From Rachycentron canadum (Eukaryota > Chordata > Actinopteri > Carangiformes > Rachycentridae): a stretch of 64,000 bases of DNA. The DNA lies in contig CM076669.1 of the NCBI GenBank assembly GCA_038496675.1, positions 13,651,036 through 13,715,035 on the forward strand, read 5' to 3'. The position numbers were made by a program, and so were the translations under genes. Of this stretch, positions 1 through 12,857 are shown in pieces; position 1 is the stretch's first letter; every line of letters begins with the position of its first letter. Below the pieces are notes generated by a model that saw only the letters and a program-made list of their open reading frames with translations, did no database searches and was not told the DNA's origin.

Positions 1-366
1 TGAAACAAACGTTACCACGATGTACTTTCTCAAGTTAGATGGCAAATCTTTCTCAATTCTATACAATTGAAAGGAATTTTTTTTATTACTAAAATATGGA
101 TGGATTGAAGGCAAGGCCCCTGATGCTCTGGTGAATTATCTTCTGTCTCATCTTTTTCTTCTGTCTCTTTTTACCAACATAGTCATCATTAGGCCACTGC
201 CAGGTTCAAACCAAACTGTTCAAAAATGCAACAACACCACATGACTGACAGTGCAGGATTTGGCTGTAATTGTTTTTTCTCCTGTGATGAACATAGTATG
301 GTCTATCATGTCTTAGAAAGTAAAATACTAATAGCTGCTTCAAAGTAACAAGTTCTTTGTGGAAAT

Positions 367-502
367 GTAGTGGAGTCAAAAGTACAATATTTGTTTTATG
401 AGTGTAGTGAAATAAAACTCATAAACTTCCAAAAAAAAAAACCTCAAGAAAAGTATAGATACTTAAGTAGAGTACTCAAGTAAATGTTACTGTCCACCCC
501 TG
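367..502 (-). repeat. Fragment of a teleost interspersed repeat ending in CCACCCCTG
   Basis: AAATGTAGTGGAGTCAAAAG and, after an A run, GTACTCAAGTAAATG leading to TGTCCACCCCTG are recognisable parts of a very common fish repeat with a CAGTGGTGGA-type end. A related head occurs on the other strand at 62827-62990. The terminus suggests a hAT-like element (inference). Confidence 0.6.
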
Positions 503-1270
503 GTTATTACTGTAACTTAGGAAACAAGATTTAATATTTATTACATCTTTAACATTACAAGCTTATTTTATTTAAAATGGTCCAAGTAGCAGTACCACAA
601 ATCAAAGTTCAATTAATATAAACAAAATGGCACTTTAAATTCAAAAGTAATTGGTTGGAGTGTTACATTATTATACTTTACATTACTGATATCAATGCCT
701 TAATGTGTCAGCAGGGTTTGGATACTCCAGCTGGTTATGGTAGAGGTAGTTTTACTCAATTCATCTCAAGATGGGTGGTTTAATATGCTGTAACTTGTAA
801 CATTGGCTGTCAAATGAATGTAGCGGAGTATTTTAGTATTTTATAATTACAGATGAAGACCTTAATTTGTGAAGGACATGCTTTTGTGTTAAAATACGAA
901 ATAATTGTGTTTTTCTTTGGTTTTTCTTTGGTTCATTTGATTGCAGGTTCAAATGGGGGAAACAGCGCCCCCAGGTCTATGGAGACTGGTGAAGGTTAAG
1001 GTGTGTGGACTCTGTCATGTGACCCAGTGAAGAGACCAGGTGAAGCTAATTAGAAATCATGTCATGGCTGTGAACCTGAATGAACCGGACTCTGAGGTGA
1101 ACTGAGAAACACCTTGATTATCCTCTGGCCTCACAAAAAGACGACAGAAGCATCACTGTCACCACAACTTCCTTATGAAACTACGGGCAGAGCTAGCTTG
1201 TTTTCCAGGACTGCTAGCTGCTCTGCTTCTGTCAGGCTAGCAGGCTAGTTAGCTAGTTAGCTCGCAGCAG

Positions 1271-1370
1271 TGGAGTTTTGTCAACAAACAAACAATGGTG
1301 CAGTGGGATATTGGAGCTCATGGACACATATATGGACCATAAAGAAGGAAGAGCTTCATCTGAAGATGAG
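1271..1370 (+). other. Possible first exon of an unidentified plus-strand transcript
   Basis: An ATG at 1320-1322 opens 17 codons (MDTYMDHKEGRASSEDE) that run in frame into a strong donor, GAG|GTGAGT, at 1371. A second ATG in another frame lies at 1295 in a good context (A at -3, G at +4) but stops after 15 codons. The surrounding 1.0-1.5 kb is richer in G and C than its neighbours, as first exons often are. I do not recognise the peptide and found no partner exon, so this may be a chance donor or a non-coding RNA exon. Confidence 0.2.
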
Positions 1371-2296
1371 GTGAGTCACATACACCCTCTGTGCTTCTGT
1401 TGGCTGGTTCCCCCCCTCGTGGCTAAATGTCTCTTTGTGGCTGTTTGTGTGTTTAATCACTCCTCCACGTGCAGCTGTTGGTGCTGTAGAGGTTATATTG
1501 TACACTGTGCTCGGCGTGGCTGTGAACTAAAGCTGGTGTTTACTCCGCTAAGTTAATGATGTGTAATTTCTCTGGTTTGTCTTGGTTGTTTATTTGTGAA
1601 TGAGCCTGTCTCATTAGTCTGATAGGAGCCTGTGTGGATGTGGACAGTCTTGATTGGTTTGGAGGTTGAGTCATTATCTTTAATAAGACAATGCAAACTG
1701 TGTATTTCTAACATCCATTGATGCCTCTGATGTGAACACCTGTCTGTTCCTCTGTATCAACTCCATAGTGCTGCATATATCAATCATGTGTCATACGTGC
1801 ACATTGTATCATGTACAATATTAGGGTTTGGTTCTTTCCAAGTACTAATCTGGGTTTGTTAACTCATTTCTAATAATAATAATACACCTGTCTGACTTGA
1901 CGCACAGCTCTGGGTTTGGTTCACGGTTGTAAATGTTGGACCGAACTGTCTGCCGTTGTGTTGTAGTGTTGTATACACTGGATCCAGACCTCTAAAAGTG
2001 ACACACTTTAGATTTTGGGGGGTTTTCTAATGCATTGCATTGTTTTCACTAGAAGTGGCAGGGGACTGAGGGAGAGTGCATTGTCCTTGTAAAACATTCA
2101 GTTGTTAAGTTGTTTTACTTCTTGGTTTGACGTTTATATTATTTTCCCTGCAAATAATCAAAAATGCCAAAATTCCTTTATCATGAGAGCAGCAGAAATG
2201 AGAAGTGAAGTATTAGAAACACTTTAGTCACATGAAGAGACGGTTAAAGATTTTACTTGACTTAGGCTTGAGAATAATGGCTCAAGTGGATTTTAC

Positions 2297-2320
2297 TTTT
2301 TTTTTTTTTTTTTTTTTTTT
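2297..2320. repeat. 24-base T run
   Basis: Uninterrupted T homopolymer in non-coding sequence. Confidence 0.95.
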
Positions 2321-2689
2321 AATTAAATATTTTTCTAGCTACTGAGAAATTGCATTTTGTTTTGAAACATGACTAAGTGATTTCTAGTGTGATACCCGCA
2401 AACCACAAGGACGTGGCAGACCAGCAGAGGCCAACACACAAGCCAGTGATCAAATATTAAGTCCAAGTTTAAGGAGGAAAGAGAACAATGCACAACGCAG
2501 TTCTACATAAAGACATATAGTAGAAATCTTTAGGGTTCAGACCTCCACCAGAGCCAAACAATCCCACACACAGCTAATTTTAATGCTGATAATAATTGTA
2601 GCAGTAGGTGGCTGCAGTCTCAGAACCAGACATCATTTTGGACAATGAACTCATCCCCTTTCTTAAAGAAAGTTGGATGAGAAGACTGA

Positions 2690-3097
2690 ATTCACTCTCA
2701 TACTGAAGCCTCAAATTTGTAATTTAGCCGTCACCAACTTGGTTTATTGAACCAGAAGAAACTATATTTGTGTGTCCTACAGTCTGTCAGTCACACAGTA
2801 GGCACGCCCTGATACATCTCCTGCTTTATTGTCAATTTTCCATAATCATAAAATCAAAATGATCACGTTGTATTGAAGAAGATTTAACATTTAGGAACCA
2901 TTTAGGAGGACCAGCTCATTAGGAAAACATCTACTGGGGTAATAAATCAAGTCAGTAGGGACATTTTCTCATAGACTTCAATACAATCTGATTTATTTTT
3001 GTAACAAGTGGAGTCTCCCCCTGATGGTCATTAGATAGAATGCAACTTTAAGACTCTTCAGCATTGGCTTCACTTTTCAGACCCAGAGTCGACGTCC

Positions 3098-3098
<1 letters not shown>
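2690..3098 (-). repeat. Interspersed repeat family C, copy 1
   Basis: Shares with 20540-20935 and, inverted, 52465-52860 an ordered set of short blocks: a segment around AATAAATCAAG, the paired phrases about TAGGGACATTTTC and CATAGAC, and, near the right end, CTGATGGTCATTAGAT. A T run (3100-3122) follows directly. Non-coding; resembles a widespread fish repeat. Confidence 0.6.
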
Positions 3099-3122
<24 letters not shown>

Positions 3123-3132
<10 letters not shown>

Positions 3133-6100
3133 CGGTATATGATCGGACCAGCAGCTTCCTGGAGTCTCTGACCAGTTACCAGGCAACCAGCAGATTGATA
3201 ATAAGTAGAAACTGAGTAGGCAGGACCAGTTGAGAGCCTGAAAGACTTCATACCAAGCTGGAGAAAGCACCAGTTGAAAGAAGCTGAGACATGGTCGTGT
3301 CCCGTGGAGATAAATGTAAAACAACATGAAGCCAGCTCATCACTCGGCTGTGGCTGTCAGTGTATGAGGGCAGACTGATGAGAAGATGCTGCAGGACTCT
3401 GCTTGTCCTCTCAGAGACGTGCGTCCTGGTCCACAGCAGATCCACGTGTATGTGAGCCGTTACTGTGTCCTTCGCTGCCCGTCCTGCTTCACAGGAGTTT
3501 ACACGCTCAGAATGATTTCCACACTAAACACTTTCCCGTCTCTTGTCAGGACAGATTTAGACAACGCTCCTCTGCTACATTCATTCCTCTCTAATCGTCT
3601 CTCCTCACCTGTCCTTGTATTACCTGTGCCTGCCCATCCCCCCCACCTCCCTCTCTGCGTCTCTCTTTCGGCTGACTGACTCGTTGAGATGGACGTAATG
3701 AGACAGCTCCATGCAGGGAGGGAGATGGAGGCAGGGCCATGAAGGAGTGCAGCCGTAAACAAGGTGAAAAACAATCAGGTGACGGGGGGCCTGCAGCTCT
3801 CTGAGGGCCCGCTGCAGCCACGGGCCCCGCAACCAGCACAGCCATGCAACACTACATCACCTTCTCCTTAGAAATGACTTTTCTACCTTCAGTCAGCTCT
3901 CGTTAGCTCCCTCACAGCTCAGCTCTTTTCTTTATTTGTTTTTATGCCGGTCTTGATTTACCATTGACTCGCTTTATTCCTTGTTTTCTCTGGGCTTATT
4001 TGATTATTTCTATAAATCATTTCTTACATTTCAGTCTGACCTTTACCAGTGCAAGTGTAAATTTCAGGTTCAATGTGTTTAAGCACTTCAGAGCCTTTGT
4101 TTTGCTTTTCCTGTATGCTTCTGGAGCAAATACCTTTTTTAGATTGACAATTGAAACATTAGACACCAATGAAGAGGAGGACGTGGAGTGTGACTGTCAG
4201 AGAATCTGCTCTAGTTTGCTGTGATGCTCTGCAGTGCAAACAGGTGGAGTTGCGCTCATAAGGGCCACGCAGATGATTAAACACACACACCTTCCTATCA
4301 TTCAGGGCTTTCTGTGCTCTTTGTGGCAGCTGTGTGGAAGCGCTGCCTGAAATTGGAGTTGTTCTTGGTGAGCGGTCTGAGCCTCAGGCTGCAGGCTGAG
4401 GGTCAGAGAGCAGCGCTGGAGCTGTGGCGCTAACTTTCAGGACAGGCAGCGCTGTAATTCAACGTGCTTCAGACATAATCAACGCAACCGTGATGAACTG
4501 TGGAACGACCCTCTCTGCTTTGACTGTACTTTGTTTTTCTGGATATTGGAAGATTTCCTGGATAGCTGTGTGTCCCAGCTGAGCAGATGTTTCCAAGAGC
4601 TGTATTAAAGTTAGCTACAGTGAACCATCATGAACTCACCGTGCAGATGAGGTCTGTGTGTTGTTTAAAACTGGATTAACCAGCTTTATTCAGTAACATT
4701 CAAGGTTATTCACCGCACTGGACACTGGGTCAGACATTGTGTTAATTGACATCTCCAAGCTCAGCAGTTTCAGATGAAATCTTTATATCGTGTTGTTGAG
4801 TTCACTTCTTCTGTTTTTTCAATTTCTTCAGTTACTTTGGCTGGAACAGGTCATATCAGTGGTAAAGAGACACCACTATGCTTCATTAATATAACTGATT
4901 ATTAGTTAACAAGGTAAATGTCTGATGGTGGAATCACTTAAAATGAATATGCCCAATTAAATTAGACTGATGCATTAAATACATTCTGTAAATACTCATG
5001 GTGGATTTCATCATTGGCTCAGTCTCACAATCTGTTTAAAGGTGCTTTGTTGATAAGACACTTTGAGAAAAAACAATATTCAAAGTCAAAGTATCAATAC
5101 ACTAATCTGTCGCACATCAAATAACTTGAGAGTAATAAGGGTTTAAAGTCTTGGAGAACTTGATGAAATGAAGATGAAAAAGGAAAAAGCATCGCTCATG
5201 ATTTCTTAACAAGAAAAATATTGACTGTTATAAGGAAAAAACAATAAAACAAGCAGCACCACTCACAAAAGGAAAAAATGTCTGGCTGTGTTTGTTATGA
5301 TCTAATGAATCAAAAGAATGTAAATGTGCTAATGCTGACTTTTTATAATTCATGCTCAACACCTGGTGAAGATGTGTGAAGCATCCATTCGTTCAGGTGA
5401 GATTTATTCAATAAATCAGTTCCTTCAGGTGTCTTTACAGGGACAGGCGTGGGGCATAAAACCAACACGCAGGTGGGCAGGCACATATCCCAGCATGCAC
5501 CACGCCGGAGGACAGAAACAGAGAAAGTAAATATCGCTTCCAACCTGCATTAATTGATTTTTTTTTTTTTTTCTTTCCCCTCCCCCACTTGGTTAAGACG
5601 ACAAGTTGTAAACACAACACTCACCTTATTTCACCTTCTAACAGTCAACAGTTTCTTATAAATATATTAACACTGATTTTACTACGACTACTACTGATAA
5701 TGATCTTCACACTATTCATGCACAAATATAACACATTCATATTTAAGTACATACTATTTACAAAAAACAAGGCAAAATATTATAAAATGAAGTTAAATTA
5801 AAAAGATTAAATAATGTTACTTTATCTAAACTCCAGACAAATGTCTCCTCACCTGCTCATTGCGAAACTGTGTGCAGCAAGTCCTGTGTCTGTCTGTTTG
5901 GAGCAGGACAGGACGAGGACAGTGAGTCCATCAGAGCTGAAACAATAAGATGAATTACACTGAGCCACTCAGTGCTGAGTGACAGCTTTTATTTTACATG
6001 TTCACCCATTGTAAACGAAGAGAATATGGATTAAAGCAGCTTTAATAATACTGATTGCTTGTAATCTGGATATGCTAATTATGTCCTATGGCTCTGGGAG

Positions 6101-8035
6101 GTAAGTGTGAGCAGTGATCATGTTCCCATGGTGTTTCCATGGCATTGTCATAAACTCTTGATTCATCAGATTGTTGTATCATTGATATTATTCACATTCA
6201 TCCACTCAAAACTTAGCAGGCATGAGCACCAGTGCTGAAGATGGAGGAAAAAAATCCATCTTACAAACAGGAGGTCAGTTTTACTTTCTGTCTCTCTCAC
6301 GCTGGAAGGCCAAGGTGGTCTGACCAGGTCTGTGGCTCAGATCAGACAGTTTGATCTCACAGTGACAGCTGACCTGCTCTGTAACAGAGCTGACTGCTGG
6401 GTAGCTGTTCCCTCCACACTGTGCAGACTGAAGGTGGGAGCTGTGTACGGAGGCTGAGGCAGCCTCCTTCTGATGAGCTGTGAATTCAGAAATATCATTT
6501 TTATCATTATTGTTTTATTATCCAAATTAGTGGAAAAAAGATCTAGATTGATAAATTAATAATTTATAAAACTCATTGGAGCAAACTTTCATAACTAACT
6601 TGGAGGGAACAAACTATCTCATTAGACCTGCCTATTAGACTGTGGTAAAGGAGACCTAAGTGCTTGTTGCACACACATTGTTAACCCAGGGTTGATCTAA
6701 GCCCAGGGAGACGCACACAACTCACACTGCTTCTCTACACTTCTACTAGACCTTTGTTTCATGATGTTATAAACACTGTTGCAGCCCAACAACAACAACA
6801 ACATGGATCAAACACAAACGCATAAGCATCAGGGAGAGGCGACAATTATCTGTTCTATTAAAACTTAGAATCGACTAGAAAACATCAATAGTTTACATCC
6901 ATTAACATTTAAAACGCGAGACGACTGCTGTTGTCTTTGTGCACCAACAAATGGTTGGTAAACAGGTGTAAAATCTGCAAAAACTAATTGTTCTCTGAAA
7001 ATGAGGACAATTTACATTGATTCTTATTTTATCCTTAGTAAGGGACATAGCCACCTAAATGAAGTAAAAAGACATGTGCAGGATTTAACTTAAACTGTTT
7101 ATAAGAGGAGAAAGTGTCAGGATTGAGATGATTTGTGTTGCTGTTGCATCAGCTGCAGTTAAGTTGTGTAGCTATCCCTGGCATATTTCTGTTGTTTCTG
7201 AAAATGTCAGCTTTGATTTGTGTTCATTGGCCCTTATGAATAAACAAACAGCACAATGTCACATCTGTATGTAATTTGACGGGGAAAGGTTTTGATCACA
7301 TTTAATGTGTTCTGTGTTAAAGAGACACTAAACTGTGAGGGCGGCTGTGCAGACGGAGCCCAGGGGAAGTTTAGAGCATTAAAGCGTCTCTTGAGTCATC
7401 ACATGTTTATTTCATTGATCAGAAGCCAGGACGATGCTCAGGAGAAACACAGAAATAAAGGATGCACCTGCACTCACCTGACATGATATGAATCAACTAC
7501 CACTTAAGTCAAGTCTTCTGTCAAGATCAGACAACATATGTGAGATGGTCACTGTTACCTGACAGAAAACATGTTGGTACGGATGTGAAACCGGAAGCTT
7601 TCATGTTTATTTTAAGGTGGACTCTATCTCTGTCTGTCTCTGCTGGGAGAAAGAGGGCAGTGTACTGTACATCATGGCACCCACAGTTGTCATGCTCCTG
7701 TCCTGGCAGTCAAATGGTTCCAGACACAGGAATTAAATAAAACATCATTCCTCTTCTGCAGCTGTACAGTTTCTTTTGGTCAGTCTTACAAAGCATTTCA
7801 CCAAAGAACAAACCAAACAAGAATCCAAAACACATGAACATACTGGTCACTCAGTCGCGAGGTCATAAGTCATGTTCCCGTCATCTGTTATTATTCTGTC
7901 ATCGGAATTTGGAAATAAGGTGACTGGAGAGTATTGGTTGAACTTTCTTCTAAGCTGTAAATGCATTAATCTGAACTTGGTTTGACTGCAGACAAAGAGT
8001 TTGGTGACTCTTCTCCAATATTGAAACATCTCATT
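3123..8035. other. Non-coding stretch, nothing recognised
   Basis: About 4.9 kb of mixed sequence. The open frames here are short, overlap on both strands and lack recognisable domains. A C/T-rich run at 5559-5587 and an AT-rich patch (5630-5815) are the only notable compositional features. Confidence 0.6.
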
Positions 8036-8486
8036 TTAAAGTTCTCATATAGTCTAAAGATAGCTGTCCATGTCTTTTTTGATTAAATCACAGATCTAGG
8101 TTCTATATTAATACTGTGAAAGTATCAAAGGTCTTAGTCCACAGAGAAATGTTCACAGCCTGTTTTTAGAAACTGAGCCTTAAAACCAGCTGTCAGGACT
8201 TCTGGTACTTTGTGATGTCACAGCAAAGCGGTTACTGCCCTTAGCCACGCCCTCAGCCACACCACCACCACAGCAAATGTGGACCCACCATCCAACTTGC
8301 AACTTGGTCTTTTTTTTTTTCTCAGAAAAACAGTCAGCAAATCAGAGGAGAGACTCAGATCCTCTCTTCTGACTGGCTGACTGACCTGTAGTTACTAGAT
8401 GTGAAACTACATCATAACATAAATGTATCTTCTTATCAACACTTCAGATAAAAAAAACTGGAAAAGTGTGAATTATGGGAACTATA
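8036..8486 (+). mobile_element. TTAA-type miniature inverted-repeat element, copy 1
   Basis: The copy starts TTAAAGTTCTCATATAG and ends in TATGGGAACTATAA, an imperfect inverted repeat. Its interior matches three other segments of the window over a few hundred bases (23222-23462 inverted, 38240-38632, 44779-45364), including GGTTCTATATTAATA, a stretch about cacagagaaatgttcacag, and a segment about deletion-prone CA-rich sequence. There is no coding capacity. The TTAA flank suggests a piggyBac-like origin, which is inference. Confidence 0.75.
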
Positions 8487-10289
8487 AATGATTGTAAATT
8501 GATTATAAATGCAGCAACAACATTGTAGGTGTAGATTTTGACCATCCTTTATTTAGAAAGCAGTGGCAGTGATTCAGCTGTTTGAGTAGTTTCTGTGTCC
8601 ATCATGGTAAATGTCAGTTGTAGGTGACTGTAAAAGGCCGATTCTGATTCACATTTATTTTTACATTTTACTGCATCTTCTGCGGTGTTATAAGATCTAC
8701 AGTCAGCGTCTGCTCTCAGTTTTCTTCCTGTAAGAGGAAATCGAGTCATGTGGTCAGTTTTGATCTTTACCTCACCGCTGTACAACACCCCAGTGTAAAC
8801 AATAAAGGTGAGCCCGACCAATTGCGTTGCTCGTCTCGTCCTGCTGCTACACTGCTGTTTTTCTCCTAACTTGTGCTATAATCAAGGTTATGGAGACTGG
8901 ATCGATCCGCTCGTCCAGTTCTGCTGTAAAACCATTTATTAAAACATCAAATAGTCGGCCCTGGTGGACGTGTGCCCAGTGATTACCTCTGCAAATCAAT
9001 TAAGCCACCGAGTAATTGATTGGATACAAGTCCACGGTTCCAGGATCTTGTGTTTTTGGAGCAAGTGAAGGTCAGCACGTTGGACCAGCTTTCCTCCGGG
9101 TTGCTCTCTTTCTATTGAAGGAAGTGGAGTTAACATGAAGGCCTGGATCAATAGAGAAGGGATTGGATTTATGTTTGTGGGTCTCTGTGGGTAAAGAAAT
9201 AGATTGTGATATTGTAATCAGTGATCGCACTTTCACTCAAACAGAGCATCTCTACACAGTGGGATGAAGAGCTTGTTTCTGACTTTGAAATATTTACACA
9301 CACGACTGAGACTTTGTGATTAAGACACAATCAGAGGAGGAAAATACTTCAAAACCTTGTGCAGCTTTAAAAGGGTATCATGATATTTTTGATACACAGA
9401 ATACAATCCTTTAGTAAACCGTGTGCTCTGCTTTATCTCACACAAATACTGATGTGAGTTTGTGGTGAGTGGACTCGCTCAAGCTGGGAACAAATTAAGG
9501 CAGAAAGTCAATGAGCCTCCTCCATCCTGTGCTGTGAATCGCAACCGAAAAGCAGCAGAGATCCCAGACAACCTGTTCCACAATGGCTGAATTCCCTGCA
9601 GCATAAAGATGTGAGTGTCGCTGCAATTAAAGCAAGCTCATCCTCACGAGTCACGAGTTTCATTAAAAACCAGTAGCGACTGCAGCTCTGGCCGAACGTG
9701 TGAACTCAGCTCCATGTTGTAGTGGCCAGCTCCTCCGAGGCCTTTGCCATTATACTAGGAGAGGCAGGTTTTCCAAGAAGGCAATTATTCATTAGATTAG
9801 TGTGGAAACGAGGTTCTGCTGCTTGTGTACTGATGAATTACAGTGGCCAGTAATTTGCACGGTAATTAAAGATTTGAGCTCCTCACCGCGCCGTGAGCAT
9901 AAATCACATTTGCAAAGATGTCGACCAGAATCTGTGGAGCGCTCCTCCTCGTTCAGCCTAACCCTGAGTTTAAACCGTTTGAACTGAAGCTTTTATCACA
10001 CACTTTTCTCCAACAGCCATCTTCTAACTGCAGTACAGGCAATGGGAAACAATAGAAACCTCACTCAAGAAAGTTTCATACACTAATGAATAACTGAATT
10101 AAAAGTCATTATTGACATGTCACTAGGGAGCCCAGTGTGAAATTGGTGGTTCCTGATTGGTTAGAATAAGATGATGCTACTTGAACCTTGTCCATTCAAT
10201 TAACATCAAAGACTTTGATTTAGATCAAATTAACTTTTGTTATTCATATATGAAGCTGTATACAAATGATGAGCAGCTCATCAGAAGCT

Positions 10290-10535
10290 GATCTGCTGTT
10301 GCCACCTTGGCAGTGTCTGATTCCACCTAATTGAGTTAATCCTAAAATGGACAGAGTCCATGTCCTCAATAATGCAGAACTTCAAACAGTAATAATTTTT
10401 TTTTTTTTTTTTTTTTTTTAAAGTTTAAAAACTATAAACAAAACTGTTTTCTGTACTAGGCTGTAAACATGTTTATTTCTGTTGTAAATTTAGACATTTT
10501 AACATGGAGGTGGCCATTTGAGGTTCATGTTCAGT
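10290..10535 (-). repeat. Interspersed repeat family B, copy in the 10.4-kb region
   Basis: Has GCCACCTTGGCAGTG, a 24-base T run (10396-10419), AGGCTGTAAACATG and GGTGGCCATTTGAGG in the order seen at 25480-25780. Decayed and non-coding. Confidence 0.6.
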
Positions 10536-11112
10536 CCTGGAGGTTGATGTTTGGTAGCACAACATGCATGTGTGTAACAGTTGCGTGTCTAATTGAACAA
10601 TATGACATGTAATCACATTTTCAGACTTTCTGAGCTCAGCAGCTGCTGCTCCTACATCCATGCAGACAGTCCACAGCAAATGGCAACTCAGATACACAGA
10701 ACTAATGGAGTTTGATTTGTATGCTTGTACTAATTTTTTTTTTTTTTTTTTGTTATTGAGAAACTTGCATCATCTACTAAAACCAATAAGGTTTTAATAA
10801 TAGTAATAAGGTGACATTAAAAACTACTGGGCTCAGATGTTTAGAAGGGATGGGAACCTGTTTGAGAGCAACAGATGAACCAGAGTTCAACCTCCACTGC
10901 TCACAAACACTTTATTCTACACTTCTAATGATAAGGTGGAGCAGCTAACATTGATTGAAACATGAAGCATGTCTGAAGTCCCACAGAAATAGCATTTACT
11001 TATAGGTATCAATACCAGTATTGCACCGATGTGCAAGGACAGACTGATTGTTGATGTAGCAAGAATCAGATTAGTTATACATTTGGCTACTATGTTCATC
11101 TGGAAAGAGAAT

Positions 11113-11152
11113 TCATTTTTATTGGTGCAAATTTTTGCACCAATAAAAATGA
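11113..11152. repeat. Near-perfect 40-bp palindrome
   Basis: Two 19-base arms (11113-11131 and 11134-11152) are exact reverse complements separated by two bases. The half-site ends in GGTGCAAA. The structure lies about 70 bp left of the Tc1 element and shares no sequence with its ends. Confidence 0.9.
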
Positions 11153-11220
11153 TAAAATAATTTCAATTCAATGAATATTATTACTTCAGGAGAAAATGGA
11201 GCAGAAATGTATATATCAAG

Positions 11221-12857
11221 CACAGTGCTGCTTGAAAGTATGTGAACCCCTTGAGCAATTTAGATGTTTCTGTTGTTTTACTATGATTTTATTTCATCAC
11301 CAGTTTTTATGTATGAAATGTCAGATATATGTTTATCAATTGCATGTACTTGTTTAGTGGGACCTGTTTGAGTCGCCCAAAAACTACATGAAACATGAAA
11401 TTAGTGTATGTGCAAAAGTAAGTGAACCCCAAGCTGCATTGGTTCAGTCAAGCAGGTAACAGACTCAGGTGAAACACATTTGGTGCTGAATAAATCATTT
11501 AAACAGACCAATGAAATGAGACGTCCTTGGGAAAGGGTTTGTCCTGAACTAATTAAAAGAGAGAGGAAACCAACCAAACCACTGTGGTCCCATACAAATC
11601 AACAATTCCCAGAGCAAAGGAGATATGAAGGAGGAGGACATGAAGAAGAGGGTAGTGACAGCCCATCAGTCTGGGGAGGGCTATAAGACCATCTCCAAAA
11701 GATTCCAGCTCCATCCATCCACTGTAAGACAAATCATTTACAAATGGAGGGTCTTCACATGACAGCAACTCTGCCTGGAAGTGGACGCCCATCAAAACTA
11801 TCACCTAGAAACACCAGAAAAATAACAAATCAGGTAAAGGCCAACACACACATCACCTCTAGAGAGACCTCTCTGGTAGCATCTGGGACAAATGTGCACG
11901 TGTCTACAATCAGATGAAAACTGAATAGCCATGACATTCATGGGAGGGTTGATAGAAGTAAGCTTCTGCTCTCAAAAAAGAACAAAGCTGCCTGTTTCAG
12001 TTTTGCCAGAGAGCACTTGGACAAACCAGAGGCCTTCTGGACGTCCATTCTCTGGACAGACGAGTCCAAAATAGAATTATTGGGTCACAATCAAAACCAA
12101 CATGTTTGGAGAAAAGCCAACACTGCATATGAAGAAAAGAACCTCCTCCCAACAGGAAGCATGGGGGTGGAAATGTGAACGTCTGGGGCTTTTCTGCTTC
12201 TGGACCTGGACGACTCCATATTGTCCAAGGAACCATGAATTCTCCGTCATATCAACAAATTCTTTGCCAGAATCTCCTGCCATCAGTCAGGGAGTTGAAG
12301 CTGGGACGAAAATGGATTATGTAACAAAACAATGACCCAAAACTTTCCAGCAAAACTACAAAGGAATGGATTCAGAGAAAGAGGATTCGTACTCTGGATT
12401 GGCCCAGTCAAAGGCTGGACCTTAATCCAATTGAAATGTTGCGAGACCTGAAGAAGTTGGTACATACCAGATGTCCCTCCAACCTCTCTCAACTGGCTCA
12501 GTTCTGCAAGGAGGAGATCCCCATAAGCAGATGGAGAGACTGGTCAGTGGTTACAGAAGACGTTTGGTTGAAGTAACGGCTGCAGAAGGAGGAGCCACAA
12601 GCTACTGATACAAGGGTTCAGATACTTTTGTACATGTAAAATTTTCAGTTTTTTAATAAAAATAAACCGCCTTTGTTGCATTAAATAATGAAAATATATC
12701 TTGTGTGTGTCCATTATTTGGAAGGTGTGCTTTACATATTGTGATTTGGATGTATGTGTAGTAAGGTTATTTTAATGTTTTGTTTTGTTTTTTTTTAAAA
12801 AAAAAAAAAAGCAGTGACCACGTCTGGTGTGTTCACAAGCTTTCAAGCAGCACTGTA
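11221..12857 (+). mobile_element. Full-length, inactivated Tc1-like transposon with IR/DR ends
   Basis: Outer inverted repeats (11223-11247 and 12831-12855) share CAGTGCTGCTTGAAAG and, after two mismatches, TGTGAAC. Inner direct-repeat copies lie at about 11413-11430 and, inverted, at 12613-12630, each carrying a form of AAAGTANNTGAACCC. This two-repeat arrangement is the IR/DR layout of Sleeping Beauty-type Tc1 elements, and the 1.63-kb length is normal for them. The right end abuts a TA; the left one has become CA. Fragments of transposase are readable on the + strand: a helix-turn-helix near 11685-11755 (KTISKRFQLHPSTVRQI), the catalytic LWTDES near 12050-12070, and the region of the third acidic residue, DLNPIE, near 12417-12440. 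Stops and frame changes break the reading frame. An A run (12797-12810) lies near the right end. Confidence 0.9.

Noticed and set aside
12077..12335. Open frames on both strands within the Tc1 element as independent genes.
   Set aside because: They are out-of-frame readings of the decayed transposase region.
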